Shown: piece after piece, positions 1-12,648 of the stretch
Layout of the letters: every line of letters starts with the position of its first letter
How positions within the stretch are numbered: the first letter of the stretch is position 1
Assembly (NCBI RefSeq): GCF_013337115.1
Contig: NZ_SGWE01000004.1
Location: 2,611,501 to 2,675,500 of the forward strand
Direction: 5' to 3'
Length of the DNA: 64,000 nucleotides
Source of the DNA: Deinococcus sp. JMULE3
GTDB taxonomy: Bacteria; Deinococcota; Deinococci; Deinococcales; Deinococcaceae
The notes under the pieces: generated by a model
The model's input: only the letters and a program-made list of their open reading frames with translations
Told to the model about the DNA's origin: nothing
Database searches by the model: none
Program-made: the position numbers and the translations under genes

Positions 1-1
1 C

Positions 2-100
2 GGGCGTCAGGCGTGCCGACTGGCCCTGCTGGGCGAGATCGACCGCGCCGATGACCTCGACCCCCAGCCGCGCCGACTGGGGGTGGGCTGGCTCCTGTAA
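2..100 (+). CDS. C-terminal fragment of an unidentified protein (partial)
   Basis: An open frame enters from the left edge and stops at TAA 98-100, giving 32 residues ending in GVGWLL. The gene body lies outside the window and the fragment is too short to assign. It converges on polX with about 10 bases between the two stops. Confidence 0.4.
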   Translation, partial: GRQACRLALLGEIDRADDLDPQPRRLGVGWLL

Positions 101-110
101 GCGCCCTAGG

Positions 111-1817
<1,707 letters not shown>

Positions 1818-1823
1818 ACGCCC

Positions 1824-1829
1824 AGAGTA
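1824..1829 (-). promoter_or_regulatory. -10 box of polX (leaderless)
   Basis: TACTCT on the minus strand, 6 nt before the ATG at 1817. It decides the start of polX and implies a transcript with almost no leader. Confidence 0.6.
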
Positions 1830-1845
1830 GCGGGCGCGGGGTGCT

Positions 1846-1892
1846 GGCTCTGAGCCATGGGGAACACCCTCAGTGCGGTTCTGCTCAGAGCC
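1846..1892. repeat. inverted repeat between hisJ and polX
   Basis: GGCTCTGAGC at 1846-1855 and GCTCAGAGCC at 1883-1892 are perfect 10-base arms around a 27-base loop. It lies between the hisJ stop and the polX promoter, so it may terminate hisJ transcription. No T-run follows. Confidence 0.5.
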
Positions 1893-1932
1893 CACAGCCC
1901 CCGCGTGGACCCCTCAGTCCGCTGCGCGGCCA

Positions 1933-1950
1933 GCTCCCCCCAGGGGGAGC
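1933..1950. terminator. short GC hairpin after hisJ
   Basis: GCTCCCCC and GGGGGAGC pair with a 2-base spacer, just past the hisJ stop at 1966. It is a likely terminator or part of a dispersed hairpin repeat; a similar hairpin sits at 10097-10117. Confidence 0.5.
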
Positions 1951-1965
1951 CAGAGAGATAACGCT

Positions 1966-2751
1966 TTATCCGTGCCGGACGCGTCCCTGGTACGTGACGA
2001 TCCGTCCGCCGACGTCGTGAATCTGCTTGATGGCGTCCGTGAAGCGGTGCCCGACTTCCTCCGGTTTGTGCGCGTCGCTGCCGAGGACGAAGGGGATGCC
2101 GCGTTCGGCGGCGGCGCGGGTCAGGTCCGGGGCGGGGTACGCTTCCGCGATGGGTTTGCGCCACCCGGCGGTGTTGAAGTCCAAACTCAGGCCGCGTTCG
2201 GCGATGACGTCCAGCGCGTGCAGCGCGGCGTACCCGTCGGGGTCGCGGTGCCCGAACTTCTTGGGCAGGTCCAGGTGCCCGACACTGTCGAACAGCCCGG
2301 ATTTCGCGGCACCCTCGGCCAGCGCGTAGTAGTCGCGGTACAGGCCCGCGAGGTCGCGGCTGTCGTACTCCGCGACGAACTCCGGGTTGTCGAAGCCCCA
2401 CGCGCCGATGTAATGCACGCTGCCGATCACGTAATCCCACGGGTGCGCGCCCAGCACCTCCTCCACGTACTTCTCGGTGCCGGGGTGGTAGTCGGCCTCC
2501 AGGCCCAGCCGGACCTCCAGCCGCCCCGCGAACTCGACCTGCACCTCCTGCACGTCCTGCACGTACTGCGCCAACTGATCGCGGCGCATCCGCCACGGCG
2601 CGTCGTACCACGCGGGCATCGGCATGTGATCCGTGAAACAGATGCCCGCCACCCCGGCGTCCAGCGCCGCCTGCGCGTACTCGCGCGGGGTGCCGGTGGC
2701 GTGCCCGCAGAGGGGCGTGTGCATGTGCGAATCGAACAGCGGAGCAGTCAT
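1966..2751 (-). CDS. hisJ: histidinol-phosphatase, PHP family (HisJ type)
   Basis: This type dephosphorylates L-histidinol phosphate, the penultimate step of histidine synthesis, in the cytoplasm. The 261-aa product begins MTAPLFDSHMHT, with the PHP metal ligands His9 and His11. Later motifs include FTDHMP and SDAHKPEEVG, typical of the C-terminal part of the fold. Length matches the family. ATG 2751 is preceded by TACCCT at 2758-2763, 6 nt away; a GTG two codons upstream is the alternative. Other his genes (hisB, hisH) lie 35 kb away, so it is not in a his operon here. A general PHP phosphoesterase remains possible. Confidence 0.85.
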   Translation of the reverse strand: MTAPLFDSHMHTPLCGHATGTPREYAQAALDAGVAGICFTDHMPMPAWYDAPWRMRRDQLAQYVQDVQEVQVEFAGRLEVRLGLEADYHPGTEKYVEEVLGAHPWDYVIGSVHYIGAWGFDNPEFVAEYDSRDLAGLYRDYYALAEGAAKSGLFDSVGHLDLPKKFGHRDPDGYAALHALDVIAERGLSLDFNTAGWRKPIAEAYPAPDLTRAAAERGIPFVLGSDAHKPEEVGHRFTDAIKQIHDVGGRIVTYQGRVRHG

Positions 2752-2776
2752 GCCCACAGGGTACGGCAGGGGATGG

Positions 2777-3340
2777 TCAGCGGGCGTTGCGGGCCACGAA
2801 GCGGTACAGGAACTCCGTCGGCAGCAGCAGGAAGACCCCGGTGATCATCTGCGCGAGCTGGAACTCAAGGACATCATGAATGAGGAACGAGGAAGCGATC
2901 AGGAACAGCAGGGCAAGCTGCGTGAGACGCAGTGGCATCGTCCAGCGGCGGAGCGTTTCCCTGCTGCCCAACTGACCGAGGGTCCGTGCGAGGGGCCGGA
3001 ACTCCCAGCAGGCCCACGCAAAGGTGGCACCGAGCAGTGTCACCGTGGCTGCCTCCACGAGACTCCCCCGCATCCCGAGAACCGCGCCCACGCAGGCGGC
3101 GATCACTCCCTCCAGCGTTCCCACCAACGCCCATACCGCGAGGGCCGGAGCGTGCGGGCCGGGGTCACCGTTCTGGACATCCCGGCTCCAGGCCGTCAGT
3201 CGGTGGGTGAGGATGATCAGCGGCACGCTGAACGATTTCGTTCCGCTTGCGAGCGACAGGAGCGTCAGGAGCGCCACGTACGTCCACAGTGCGGGAACCA
3301 GGAAAGGTGGACGGGTGGCGGCAGGCGCGGACGGGAGCAC
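2777..3340 (-). CDS. hypothetical integral membrane protein
   Basis: I do not recognise this 187-aa protein. It has about four to five hydrophobic stretches, near residues 14-35, 65-90, 97-115, 135-150 and 160-175, and a basic C-terminus ending RFVARNAR, so a multi-pass inner membrane protein is likely. The start is a GTG at 3340 with TATCCT 6 nt upstream on the minus strand. The gene stops 26 nt before the hisJ start and may run into hisJ. Confidence 0.7.
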   Translation of the reverse strand: MLPSAPAATRPPFLVPALWTYVALLTLLSLASGTKSFSVPLIILTHRLTAWSRDVQNGDPGPHAPALAVWALVGTLEGVIAACVGAVLGMRGSLVEAATVTLLGATFAWACWEFRPLARTLGQLGSRETLRRWTMPLRLTQLALLFLIASSFLIHDVLEFQLAQMITGVFLLLPTEFLYRFVARNAR

Positions 3341-3440
3341 GGAGGCAGGATACGTGAGGGCGGCATCTCATGGTGACGCTGAGCCGCCACGTGGGGTGAC
3401 GTCCTGCGGCCCAGTGGTGCCGGGCCTGCCCCCTGACCGG

Positions 3441-3764
3441 TCAGGTTGGCTGGCGGCTGGCGACGTTGAAGATCAGGGCGATGATCAGCAGGTCCAGCGC
3501 CCAGCTGACGGGGCGGCGCAGCCGGGGGTCGCGGCGGGCGCGCAGGAGTTGCACGCCCAGGCGTGCCAGCAGCAGCCCGCCGATCAGGTACGGGCTGGGG
3601 GCCGCGCCGCCCGTCAGGAGCGGCCACAGCAGCAGTCCGGCCAGCGCGGCAAGCAGCAGGAAGCTCAGGGCGGTCAGGGCGTCAGGGCGTGGGCGGTCCG
3701 GGCTGGTCTGGTCCGCGGTGGTCTGGTCCGGAGTGGGGTCGGGCGGGACGGTCACGCGGTGCAT
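3441..3764 (-). CDS. small hypothetical membrane protein
   Basis: The 107-aa product has a Pro/Thr/Asp-rich N-terminus of about 28 residues followed by two or three hydrophobic helices (about 30-52, 58-72 and 85-100) separated by an Arg-rich segment. No family was recognised. The start may be ATG 3764 or a GTG three codons in, which has TTGAAT 7 nt ahead of it. It lies downstream of glgB with 34 nt between. Confidence 0.55.
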   Translation of the reverse strand: MHRVTVPPDPTPDQTTADQTSPDRPRPDALTALSFLLLAALAGLLLWPLLTGGAAPSPYLIGGLLLARLGVQLLRARRDPRLRRPVSWALDLLIIALIFNVASRQPT

Positions 3765-3798
3765 TCAAGCACGTCCCGCCCCGCCCGACCGTGTCGCG

Positions 3799-5694
<1,896 letters not shown>

Positions 5695-5786
5695 GAGGCG
5701 CAGTCTAGCCGCGCCCCCCACACCACACGGAGGGCCGGTCTGGAACATGAAGGAAACGCTCAGGGCAGAAACGCTCAGGGAAGCCC

Positions 5787-6371
5787 GTGCCGGTCAGGTG
5801 CGCCGTGATCGGCCGTCCGCGCCGCCTATGCTGCCCCCGTGACTGCTGCCGCACCCCCCGCGCAGACCTGGAGGTGCTGGGCGGCGCCCGCCCCGGCCCC
5901 CGACAGGCCCAGGTCGCCCTGGCCCTCCTGCGGGCCGCCTCGGCGTCCGGCACGCTCCTGAGCGCCTACGCGGACGACGCCCTGCTGCCCGGCGAGGCCC
6001 TGCGCAGGCTCGGTTGGCGGCGGGTCGGGCAGTTCACCGACTGGCGTGGACCCCTCCCCACCCCGGTCGCGCACGGGTCGGACGACACCGTGAGCCACGT
6101 CGCGCTGGACGCCTCGGGGCAGGGCGTCGGCATCTGCCGCGCGTGGTTGGACGGCGACACGCTGACCATCGGCAGCCCCGGTGTCCACCCGGCGTGGCGC
6201 CACACCACCCTGCGTCACGCCCTGCTGCGCGCCACATGCGACGCCGCCCGCGAACGCGGCGCCCGGGGGCTGATCATGCAGGCCTGGGGCGACACCCCCG
6301 CCGAAACCCAGGCTGACGCGGAACTGGGCCTGACCGCCGCGACCGTCACTCCCATCCACCTCTCCCGGTAA
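5787..6371 (+). CDS. GNAT-like acetyltransferase, 5' end probably frameshifted
   Basis: The downstream part resembles a GNAT N-acetyltransferase: VHPAWRHTTLRHALLRA followed by ARERGARGLIMQAW recalls the acetyl-CoA-binding loop and helix. The best promoter and start do not match the frame. TATGCT at 5827-5832 sits 6 nt before GTG 5839, which opens MTAAAPP in another frame and runs into a six-C tract. The body frame begins just after it, at residues DLEVLGGARP. A base change in the C run (real frameshift or sequencing error) would join them. Without it, starts at ATG 5787 or GTG 5874 must be used. It is convergent with ilvE. Confidence 0.55.
   Translation: MPVRCAVIGRPRRLCCPRDCCRTPRADLEVLGGARPGPRQAQVALALLRAASASGTLLSAYADDALLPGEALRRLGWRRVGQFTDWRGPLPTPVAHGSDDTVSHVALDASGQGVGICRAWLDGDTLTIGSPGVHPAWRHTTLRHALLRATCDAARERGARGLIMQAWGDTPAETQADAELGLTAATVTPIHLSR
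5827..5832 (+). promoter_or_regulatory. -10 box of the GNAT-like gene
   Basis: TATGCT, 6 nt before GTG 5839. It points to a start in a frame different from the body of the gene and so suggests a frameshift near the C run around 5852-5858. Confidence 0.5.
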
Positions 6372-6423
6372 GCAGAGAGGCGGCCCGCGCATCGCGAACC
6401 GCCCCGCCCGAAGTCCACTCCGG

Positions 6424-7464
6424 TCAGACCTTGACGATCCAGCCCTCGGGCGCCTCGCGGTCGCCGTATTGGATGCCGACCAGTTCGTCGTACAGGCGGC
6501 GGGTGACCGGGCCGACCTCGGTCTCGCTGTGGAACACGTGGAAGGTGTCGCCGTGCTGGATGCCGCCGATGGGCGTGATGACGGCGGCCGTGCCGCACGC
6601 GCCCGCCTCGGCGTACTCGTCCAGGCGGTCGATGAACACGTCCCCCTCGACGACGTTCAGGCCCAGGCGGTGCTCGGCCAGATGCAGCAGGCTGTACTTC
6701 GTGATGCTGGGCAGGATGCTGGGCGATCTGGGCGTGATGAACGTCTGCCCGTCTTTGGTGATGGCGAAGAAGTTCGCCGCGCCAACCTCCTCGATCTTCG
6801 TGTGGGTCGCCGGGTCGAGGTAGATCGCGTCCGCGAACTTGCGGTCCTTGGCCTGCGCGCCGGGCATCAGGCTCGCGGCGTAGTTCCCACCGACCTTCGC
6901 CGCACCCGTGCCGTGCGGCGCGGCGCGGTCGTACTCGCTGGTCATGAAATTGTGCGGCGTCAGCCCACCCTTGAAGTACGCGCCCACGGGAATGCAGAAC
7001 ACGCCGAAGATGAATTCCGGGGCGCTGCGCACGCCGATGTTGTCCCCGACGCCGATCACGTAGGGGCGCAGGTACAGCGCGCCGCCGCTGCCGTAGGGGG
7101 GCATCCAGCGCTCGTTCGCCTGCACGACCTGACGGCACGCGTCGATGAACTGCTCGGTGCTGACCTCCGGCATCAGGAGGCGGCGGCAGCTGGCCTGCAT
7201 GCGCGCCGCGTTCTGATCCGGGCGGAAGAGGTTGATGCTGCCGTCCGCCGCGCGGTACGCCTTCAGCCCCTCGAAGCACTGCTGACCGTAGTGCAGCGCC
7301 GTGCTGCCCTCGCTGATGTGCAGCACGTTGTCCAGCGTCAGCGTCCCGGCGTCCCACGCGCCGTCACGCCAGTGCGACAGGTAACGCTCGTCGGTGCGGA
7401 CGTAACTGAATCCCAGCGTGTTCCAGTCGAGATCCACGGGCGGGCGGGCAGTCTGGGTGCTCAT
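6424..7464 (-). CDS. ilvE: branched-chain amino acid aminotransferase
   Basis: IlvE transfers the amino group between glutamate and the 2-keto acids of Leu, Ile and Val, using PLP. The 346-aa product is a fold-type IV aminotransferase of the longer class. [15 protein letters not shown] lies around residues 58-70, the PLP lysine is about Lys190 in [10 protein letters not shown], and [10 protein letters not shown] with [10 protein letters not shown] follows. The ATG at 7464 has CACAAT 7 nt upstream and TTGACC 19 nt before that, so the transcript is probably leaderless. It is a single-gene unit here. Confidence 0.94.
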   Translation of the reverse strand: MSTQTARPPVDLDWNTLGFSYVRTDERYLSHWRDGAWDAGTLTLDNVLHISEGSTALHYGQQCFEGLKAYRAADGSINLFRPDQNAARMQASCRRLLMPEVSTEQFIDACRQVVQANERWMPPYGSGGALYLRPYVIGVGDNIGVRSAPEFIFGVFCIPVGAYFKGGLTPHNFMTSEYDRAAPHGTGAAKVGGNYAASLMPGAQAKDRKFADAIYLDPATHTKIEEVGAANFFAITKDGQTFITPRSPSILPSITKYSLLHLAEHRLGLNVVEGDVFIDRLDEYAEAGACGTAAVITPIGGIQHGDTFHVFHSETEVGPVTRRLYDELVGIQYGDREAPEGWIVKV

Positions 7465-7530
7465 GACGCCCATTGTGGCGCACCCCGCCCATGGGGGGTC
7501 AAGACTCCCGGACGCGACCCCACGGCACCC

Positions 7531-8139
7531 CTACAGCTCCACCGGACCGTGCGGCGTGTCCAGGGTGGCGTGCAGTTCGACCTGCGGGGCCTCCACGACC
7601 TCCACCTCACCCTGGAAACGCAGGGCGTCCAGCGCCGCGCGCAGCCCGTCCGGTTCGGGCGAGCCCAGCCGCAGGCCCGCCAGGCGCACCCCCGAATCCG
7701 GCAGGCGCGTGGGCGGCGGCGGCGTCAACCAGTGAATCAGGGACGGCACCACCCCACCACCCGGCAGCGCGCCATCCGCCGGGACGGTCAGCACCCAGCG
7801 GTTCTCCCCGCGCGACAGCGGCAGCGCGTCCGGCCCGGTCGGAAGCTGCGGCACCTGCGCCACCCAGTGCACCAGCGCCGGACCGTGCGACAGCCGCTCC
7901 TGCATGCCCGGCGTGTCCAGCGCGAACCAGCGCGCCCGCGCGGGCGGCGGCGCGTCCGGATTCACGGCGATCACCTCCAGGTACGCGTCCGGCCCCAGCG
8001 ACAGCAGCAGGTTATGCGTGCCGAACAGCTCGTGCTCGCCGCCGGGCTGGAGCGGCACGCGCAGGCGACCCTCCAGCCAGTCCCGCCCCTCCGGCAGCGA
8101 ACGGGCCGCCACCACCAGATGATCCAGACGCGCCGACAT
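7531..8139 (-). CDS. VOC (glyoxalase-like) family protein
   Basis: The 202-aa product starts [18 protein letters not shown], the opening strand and helix of a vicinal oxygen chelate domain, followed by [17 protein letters not shown] and YLEVIAV, as in glyoxalase-like domains. The substrate cannot be told. TAGGCT sits 7 nt before ATG 8139. A separate lipoprotein gene stops 20 nt upstream. Confidence 0.75.
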   Translation of the reverse strand: MSARLDHLVVAARSLPEGRDWLEGRLRVPLQPGGEHELFGTHNLLLSLGPDAYLEVIAVNPDAPPPARARWFALDTPGMQERLSHGPALVHWVAQVPQLPTGPDALPLSRGENRWVLTVPADGALPGGGVVPSLIHWLTPPPPTRLPDSGVRLAGLRLGSPEPDGLRAALDALRFQGEVEVVEAPQVELHATLDTPHGPVEL

Positions 8140-8159
8140 ACCCGCCAGCCTACCCGACG

Positions 8160-8636
8160 TCAGCGGCGACTCATGACACCGGAGGACTCCGTTTCACTTC
8201 CCTTCGGCTTCCACACAACCTTGTAATGGGCACTCGATGCTGACGCACTCCTCGACACGTAATGAAACACGTTCAGCGTGCCCAGGTCACCCGCCGCGCC
8301 CGTCACGTTCAGGTCGCCCCACATGGCGTAATTGGGAAGCGGCGGCGTGTACTGCACGAACATGTCCGCATTCCCCTTCACCGTTCCTTTCAGCGTGACC
8401 GCCTGACCGTCCAGCGTCCCACTACCGGACACGGTCACCTGCTGCGCGTCCACGTAAGTCGCTTGGAAGTTGAAATCCAGCGGCACCTCCGCTGCCTCCG
8501 ACGACACCCGGACACTGCCCACCCAGTGACCCGAGAGCATCTGCGGGTCCTTGCTGACACTGATCGTCGGCGGCGTCTCCCCACACGCCGCCAGAAGCAA
8601 GCCCAGACCCGCCACCACCGTCATCACGCGTTTCAT
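8160..8636 (-). CDS. hypothetical lipoprotein
   Basis: This 158-aa protein begins [20 protein letters not shown], a signal peptide with lipobox LAAC, so it is probably anchored outside the membrane by a lipidated Cys18. The rest looks beta-rich ([29 protein letters not shown]), with no recognised domain. TACGCT lies 8 nt before ATG 8636. Confidence 0.65.
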   Translation of the reverse strand: MKRVMTVVAGLGLLLAACGETPPTISVSKDPQMLSGHWVGSVRVSSEAAEVPLDFNFQATYVDAQQVTVSGSGTLDGQAVTLKGTVKGNADMFVQYTPPLPNYAMWGDLNVTGAAGDLGTLNVFHYVSRSASASSAHYKVVWKPKGSETESSGVMSRR

Positions 8637-8690
8637 GAACTCTCAGCGTAGCGGGCCAGAGCCAGCCCGGCGTGCAGATGTGACCGGACC

Positions 8691-9956
8691 CTACCCTCCG
8701 CGTGGGCGGCTCATGCCGACCGGGTCGTTCAGGACGATCGCCGCCGCCTTCTCGCCGCTCTCCATCGCGCCCTGGATGCCGCTCATGGCGGTCGCCTCGC
8801 TGGCAATGATCACGCCCGGCAGGGGCGTCGCGTGACCGGGCAGCACGGCGGCGTACTCGGGCGGCTGCGGGTACTGCGCGTGCCGGATACGTTCCACGAG
8901 CAGCGTCCGCAACGCCTGCACCTGCGCCGGGGGGTACCAGCGGCCCAGTTCGCCGCGCACGCGGGCGTCCAGCGCGTCGTCGTCCATGTCCGGTTCGCCC
9001 AGGACCGTCACGGTCAGCAGGTGCCCGCCCGCCGGGGCGCGGCCCGGCACGGCGTTGCTGAGCCAGTGGGCATTGTTGATGAAGCCCTCCTCGGCGTTCA
9101 GCAGCAGGCGCGCCTCCCGGTCGATCTGCCCGGCACTGGCGTAGTGCAGGTACGTGCTGCTCACGCTGCCGCGCGCTGCGTCCGCGCCGGTCAGGCGGGC
9201 GGCGGTGCCCGGATCGGTCGCCACGATCACCTGCCGCGCCTCCAGGTCCCCCGCCGCCGAGTGCACCGTCACGTGCCCCGCGTGGGTGCTCAGGCGCTGC
9301 ACCGGGACGTTCACGCTCACCTCCAGCCCCTCCGCCAGCTGCGCCGTCAACGCCCCCATGCCCCCACGGGGCAGCGCCGCGCCGCCGTCCATCAGCATCC
9401 GGAAGTAATACCGGAACAGCCGCGCACTCGTCCCCAGGCGGCGGTCCAGGAAGATCCCCCCGAAGAACGGCCGGAAGAACGCATCCAGCGCGCCCTCACT
9501 GAACCCCTGCCGCCGCAGGTAGGTTTCCGTGGACTCGTCCGGCCCGCGCAGCAACTCGAACGGCGCAGGCGCACGCAACCGCAGCGCCAGCGCCGCCACC
9601 CGCGCCTTATCCGCCACGCCCAGCGACCGCGCCGCCAGCGTCCCCGGCAACGCCGCCAGATCCCCGAACGGACTCCCCAGCACCTCCCGCCGCTCCCCCC
9701 GCACCACCACCGCACCCGGCGGGATCGCCACCAGATCCAGCGCCCCCAGGTTCACGTGCCGCCGCACCGCCGGATAAGCCGGGAACAACACCTGATACCC
9801 CGCGTCCAGCACGAACCCACCCACAGACCGCGACCGCACACGCCCCCCCACCTCCGGCGCGGCCTCCAGCACCCGCACCCGCTCCCCCGCCCGCGACAGC
9901 ACCCGGGCCGCCGTCAGGCCCGCCAACCCCGCACCCACTACCACCACGTCATACAT
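8691..9956 (-). CDS. FAD-dependent amine-oxidase-like oxidoreductase
   Basis: The 421-aa product starts with a Rossmann FAD motif ([17 protein letters not shown], residues 4-20) followed by [12 protein letters not shown], the signature of the flavin amine oxidase, protoporphyrinogen oxidase and carotenoid desaturase superfamily. The C-terminus has the second FAD contact, [21 protein letters not shown]. The segment [12 protein letters not shown] near the middle is typical of a phytoene-desaturase-related subgroup. A role in pigment or isoprenoid oxidation is possible but no carotenoid genes are adjacent. TAGCCT is 6 nt before ATG 9956. Confidence 0.8.
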   Translation of the reverse strand: MYDVVVVGAGLAGLTAARVLSRAGERVRVLEAAPEVGGRVRSRSVGGFVLDAGYQVLFPAYPAVRRHVNLGALDLVAIPPGAVVVRGERREVLGSPFGDLAALPGTLAARSLGVADKARVAALALRLRAPAPFELLRGPDESTETYLRRQGFSEGALDAFFRPFFGGIFLDRRLGTSARLFRYYFRMLMDGGAALPRGGMGALTAQLAEGLEVSVNVPVQRLSTHAGHVTVHSAAGDLEARQVIVATDPGTAARLTGADAARGSVSSTYLHYASAGQIDREARLLLNAEEGFINNAHWLSNAVPGRAPAGGHLLTVTVLGEPDMDDDALDARVRGELGRWYPPAQVQALRTLLVERIRHAQYPQPPEYAAVLPGHATPLPGVIIASEATAMSGIQGAMESGEKAAAIVLNDPVGMSRPRGG

Positions 9957-10024
9957 GCGCGCAGGCTAACAAGCCCCCACCCACCGCAACTGAATGAATG
10001 GACGGAAAGTGAAGGGGGGAGGGG

Positions 10025-10061
10025 GTTGTGGGAAGTGGGTTGTGGGGAGTGGGCTGGGTGG
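10025..10061. repeat. G-rich degenerate heptamer repeat, copy 1
   Basis: Successive blocks of the form NGTGGGN (GTGGGA, AGTGGGT, TGTGGGG, AGTGGGC). The core matches the copy at 13651-13686 in 22 of 23 positions. Confidence 0.6.
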
Positions 10062-10096
10062 ATTGGGGCGGGCGCGGCCCGCCACCCCCCACCCGG

Positions 10097-10117
10097 CCTC
10101 CCCCTCAAGGGGGGAGG
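10097..10117. terminator. GC hairpin below the PCuAC-SCO1-CtaG operon
   Basis: CCTCCCCC pairs with GGGGGAGG around TCAA. It lies about 260 bp past the last stop of the minus-strand operon and may be a terminator or a dispersed hairpin. Confidence 0.4.
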
Positions 10118-10317
10118 AGAAAAGACAGAGTCGATCAGCTGTCCGCGCCGACCCACCCGGCCAGCCGCCGCAGACCACCCCGAGCCGTCGGACGCGCAGC
10201 GTCCGGGCCTTCCACCGTCCCGGCAGGATGGCGTCGAAGCCGGACCCGTCACCGCCCACCACACCTCCGCCGCATAAGTGAAAACTCTTGCCCAGTGCCA
10301 ACGTAAGCCCCCCTGCC

Positions 10318-10341
10318 CTCTGCTGCGCAGCTCTGCGAGTC
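10318..10341. repeat. 24-base repeated word
   Basis: The 24 bases here, containing TGCTGCGCAGC and CTCTGCGAG, are identical to 56975-56998 in the same plus-strand orientation. They include a short palindrome, GCTGCGCAGC. The function is unknown. Confidence 0.6.
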
Positions 10342-10373
10342 TGGGTAGGGGGTTGGGGGGTGGGTCACGCCGT

Positions 10374-11216
10374 TCAGCTCTCCGTGTCGGAGTCAGGCAC
10401 GACCCGCGCGGGCGGCATGCCCTGCGTTTCGGACAGTTTGATCAGCCACGCGAACAGCTGGATGAACGCGAGGGCCAGGGCGGGAAGTCCGGCGAGCATC
10501 ATGATCCAGCCGCTGAGCTGCTGGTTCTGGAGGGGCGTGTAGTTCCAGAGGCACAGGGCGTTCACGTAGGGGGTGTAGAGGACACGGGGGCTGTACAGCC
10601 AGACGCTGGCGACGCCCATCATGGGGAGGGCGGCGAGGAGGCCGAACCAGCCGCGTGAGCCGATATCGGCGGGTTGGACGGTGGGGAGGGGGCGGAGGAT
10701 GACGCTCCAGACGAGCAGGCTGCTCAGGAGGTACAGGCCCGGCAGGAGGGGGGCGGCGGTGTTGCTGACGATGCTGGCGTTGAAGCCGGCGGGGACGTTC
10801 CAGTAGATGATGACGGCCGTCCAGAGGGCCAGGGCCACCCAGGGGTCGAGGAGGAGGTTGAGGACCCTCCCGAGGCCGCGCCGGGGGTCGGGGCGCAGGC
10901 GGGGCAGGCCGAGCACGAGGAGGGGTGGGACGACCTCGGCGAGGACCATGAGGCGGGTCATGTAGAGGGCCATGCTGCTCTGGGTGAGGGTCGCGGCGCG
11001 GCTCTGGGTGGTGATGAGCAGCAGGAGGACGCCGAGGGTGAACAGGGCAGCCTTCCAGGCGGGCCAGTCCTGCCCGCGTCCTTCACGGTGCGCGCGGAGG
11101 TAACCCCAGGCGTACGCGGCGGCGAGGAGCAGGGTGGGGATCAGGAAGAGGGGGTCGGGGCTGGGGCTCAGGAGGTCGGCCAGCGTGGGGTTGAGGGTGC
11201 TGGGCGTGGCGCTCAT
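10374..11216 (-). CDS. CtaG-like cytochrome c oxidase assembly membrane protein
   Basis: This 280-aa membrane protein has about seven hydrophobic helices and resembles the caa3-type CtaG family (PF09678), with features such as SSMALYMTRLMVLAEVVPPLLVLG and LCLWNYTPLQNQQLSGWIMM. The family helps copper loading or assembly of cytochrome c oxidase. The ATG at 11216 overlaps the SCO1 stop by four bases (ATGA), so translation is coupled and the longer frame upstream is discarded. It is the last gene of PCuAC-SCO1-CtaG. Confidence 0.78.
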   Translation of the reverse strand: MSATPSTLNPTLADLLSPSPDPLFLIPTLLLAAAYAWGYLRAHREGRGQDWPAWKAALFTLGVLLLLITTQSRAATLTQSSMALYMTRLMVLAEVVPPLLVLGLPRLRPDPRRGLGRVLNLLLDPWVALALWTAVIIYWNVPAGFNASIVSNTAAPLLPGLYLLSSLLVWSVILRPLPTVQPADIGSRGWFGLLAALPMMGVASVWLYSPRVLYTPYVNALCLWNYTPLQNQQLSGWIMMLAGLPALALAFIQLFAWLIKLSETQGMPPARVVPDSDTES

Positions 11217-11923
11217 CGGGTCTCCATGACGTGTTGCAGGTCCGCCTGGACGCGGGCGACCTGGGGGAGCTGGGTGTAGTCCCACAGGACGCGCAGGTGG
11301 CCCTGAGCGTCGATGAGGTAGGTGGCAGTGGTGTGGTTGATCTGGTAGTCGGCGCCCTTCACGTCGGCCTTCTGGTAGCCGACGCCGTACGCCTGGGCGA
11401 CCTTCGCCAGTTGCGGTTCGGGGATGTGCACGCCGACGCCTTCCTTCCCGAAGTAAGAGGCGTACTCGTTCAGGCGTCCCGGGGTGTCGCGGGCGGGGTC
11501 GACGCTGACGAGCAGGATGCGGAAGCGCGCCTTCTGATCAGCGGGAAGGGCGTCGCGGACCTTGTTCAGGTACGAGAGGGTCAGGGGGCAGATGCTGGCG
11601 CAGTGCGTGAACCCGAAGAACACGGCGGTGACCTGACCCTGCCCGGGCGTGAACGTGAAGGCGCGGGGCGGGGCGGTGGGGGTGTCGCTGACGGTGCCGG
11701 TGAAGCCCGTCGCGGCGGTGCCCTGCGGGTACGCGGTGCCGAAGAACGGGTAGGGGCTGCGCAGCCGCGCGGCGCCCCAGGCGCCCAGCAGCAGCAGGGT
11801 CACGGCGGCGACGGCCAGGATGGCGGACACGTACCAGGGCCGCGCGGGGGGCGCGCTGATCGTCTCGGGGCTGATCGACTCGGGGCTCATCGTCTTGGAG
11901 TTGGGGGCGGGTTCGCTGGTCAT
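11213..11923 (-). CDS. SCO1/SenC family copper metallochaperone
   Basis: SCO proteins deliver copper to, or reduce thiols of, the CuA site of cytochrome oxidase on the outer face of the membrane. The 236-aa product has one N-terminal helix (about 31-52) and a thioredoxin-like domain. The copper ligands are visible: Cys108 and Cys112 in FTHCASICPLT and His197 in INHTTATYLID. It starts 14 nt after the PCuAC gene and overlaps the next gene by four bases. No promoter is visible between the genes. Confidence 0.92.
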   Translation of the reverse strand: MTSEPAPNSKTMSPESISPETISAPPARPWYVSAILAVAAVTLLLLGAWGAARLRSPYPFFGTAYPQGTAATGFTGTVSDTPTAPPRAFTFTPGQGQVTAVFFGFTHCASICPLTLSYLNKVRDALPADQKARFRILLVSVDPARDTPGRLNEYASYFGKEGVGVHIPEPQLAKVAQAYGVGYQKADVKGADYQINHTTATYLIDAQGHLRVLWDYTQLPQVARVQADLQHVMETR

Positions 11924-11936
11924 CGGGGGTTCACCG

Positions 11937-12464
11937 TCATGGTTTCGTCACGGGCGCCTGGATGGTCAGGGTGCGCCCCTCGGCGTCGGTCAGGGTGATG
12001 GGGATGGTCTGCCCGGGCTGGAGGGGTTCTTTCAGGTCCATGAGCATGAGGTGGTCGCCGGTGTCGCTGAGGGTCAGCGTGCCGCCCGCCGGGAGGGTGA
12101 GGTGGTCCGTCATGCTCATGCCGGTCATGTTGTCCTGGGTGCGGGTGACCATCAGCATGGCGTGCCCGGCGGCGGGGCTGCTCACGCCCGTGATGCGGAC
12201 GTCCGCGTCCCAGGTGCTGCGGAGGGTGGCGAACACGCTCGTCTCGCGGATGCCGGGGGGCACGGCGACCACGCGGGCGTCCGTGACGGTGGCGGGCAGG
12301 CTTCCGCTGGCCTGTGTGGGAGTGGCATGGGCGGCGGTCTGGGTCGCCGGGGTGCCCGTGGTGTCGCGGGGGCGTAGCAGGGCGGCGGCCAGCGCGGCGG
12401 CGAGGATCAGCAGCGCGGCGATCAGCAGGGGCCGGGCAGGTCCGGCGCGGCGGGGTGCAGTCAT
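11937..12464 (-). CDS. PCu(A)C-type periplasmic copper chaperone
   Basis: PCu(A)C proteins bind Cu(I) in the cell envelope and pass it to oxidase. The 175-aa product has an N-terminal membrane helix (13-30), a Thr/Ala/Pro-rich linker and the PCuAC domain. Candidate ligands are His101, Met113, His138 and Met140 in HAML, NMTGMSM and HLML, close to the family pattern H-x10-M-x21-H-x-M. Unlike most neighbours, it has a Shine-Dalgarno AGGAG 5 nt before ATG 12464. It is the first gene of the copper assembly operon. Confidence 0.88.
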   Translation of the reverse strand: MTAPRRAGPARPLLIAALLILAAALAAALLRPRDTTGTPATQTAAHATPTQASGSLPATVTDARVVAVPPGIRETSVFATLRSTWDADVRITGVSSPAAGHAMLMVTRTQDNMTGMSMTDHLTLPAGGTLTLSDTGDHLMLMDLKEPLQPGQTIPITLTDAEGRTLTIQAPVTKP

Positions 12465-12607
12465 GGTCGCTCCTTCAAAGGCGTGCCCGGCGCGGGGCAG
12501 CCGTCAGGGTGCAGTGTAGGCGCGTGGACCGGGCGGGATTGTCCCCGACGTCCGCCCCGGCAGACACGGACAGATTCAGGCCGACGCGGACCGACTCAGA
12601 CAGCGCG

Positions 12608-12621
12608 TGGAACCCGTTCCA
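12608..12621. promoter_or_regulatory. LacI-type operator candidate
   Basis: TGGAACCCGTTCCA is a dyad with 6-base arms. It fits the LacI-family pattern TGnAAnCGnTTnCA except at one central base. It lies 28 bp before the regulator ATG, upstream of TATCCT (12630-12635), and suggests autoregulation. Confidence 0.5.
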
Positions 12622-12648
12622 AAAAAGCGTATCCTGAGTTCCAATATC

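Larger units (their letters stand above)
9957..10373. other. 417-bp intergenic region rich in repeats
   Basis: It contains a G-rich heptamer array at 10025-10061, a GC hairpin at 10097-10117 and a 24-base word at 10318-10341 that recurs at 56975-56998. No credible coding sequence, RNA gene or other site was seen in the rest. It separates the FAD oxidoreductase from the end of the copper assembly operon, both on the minus strand. Confidence 0.6.
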
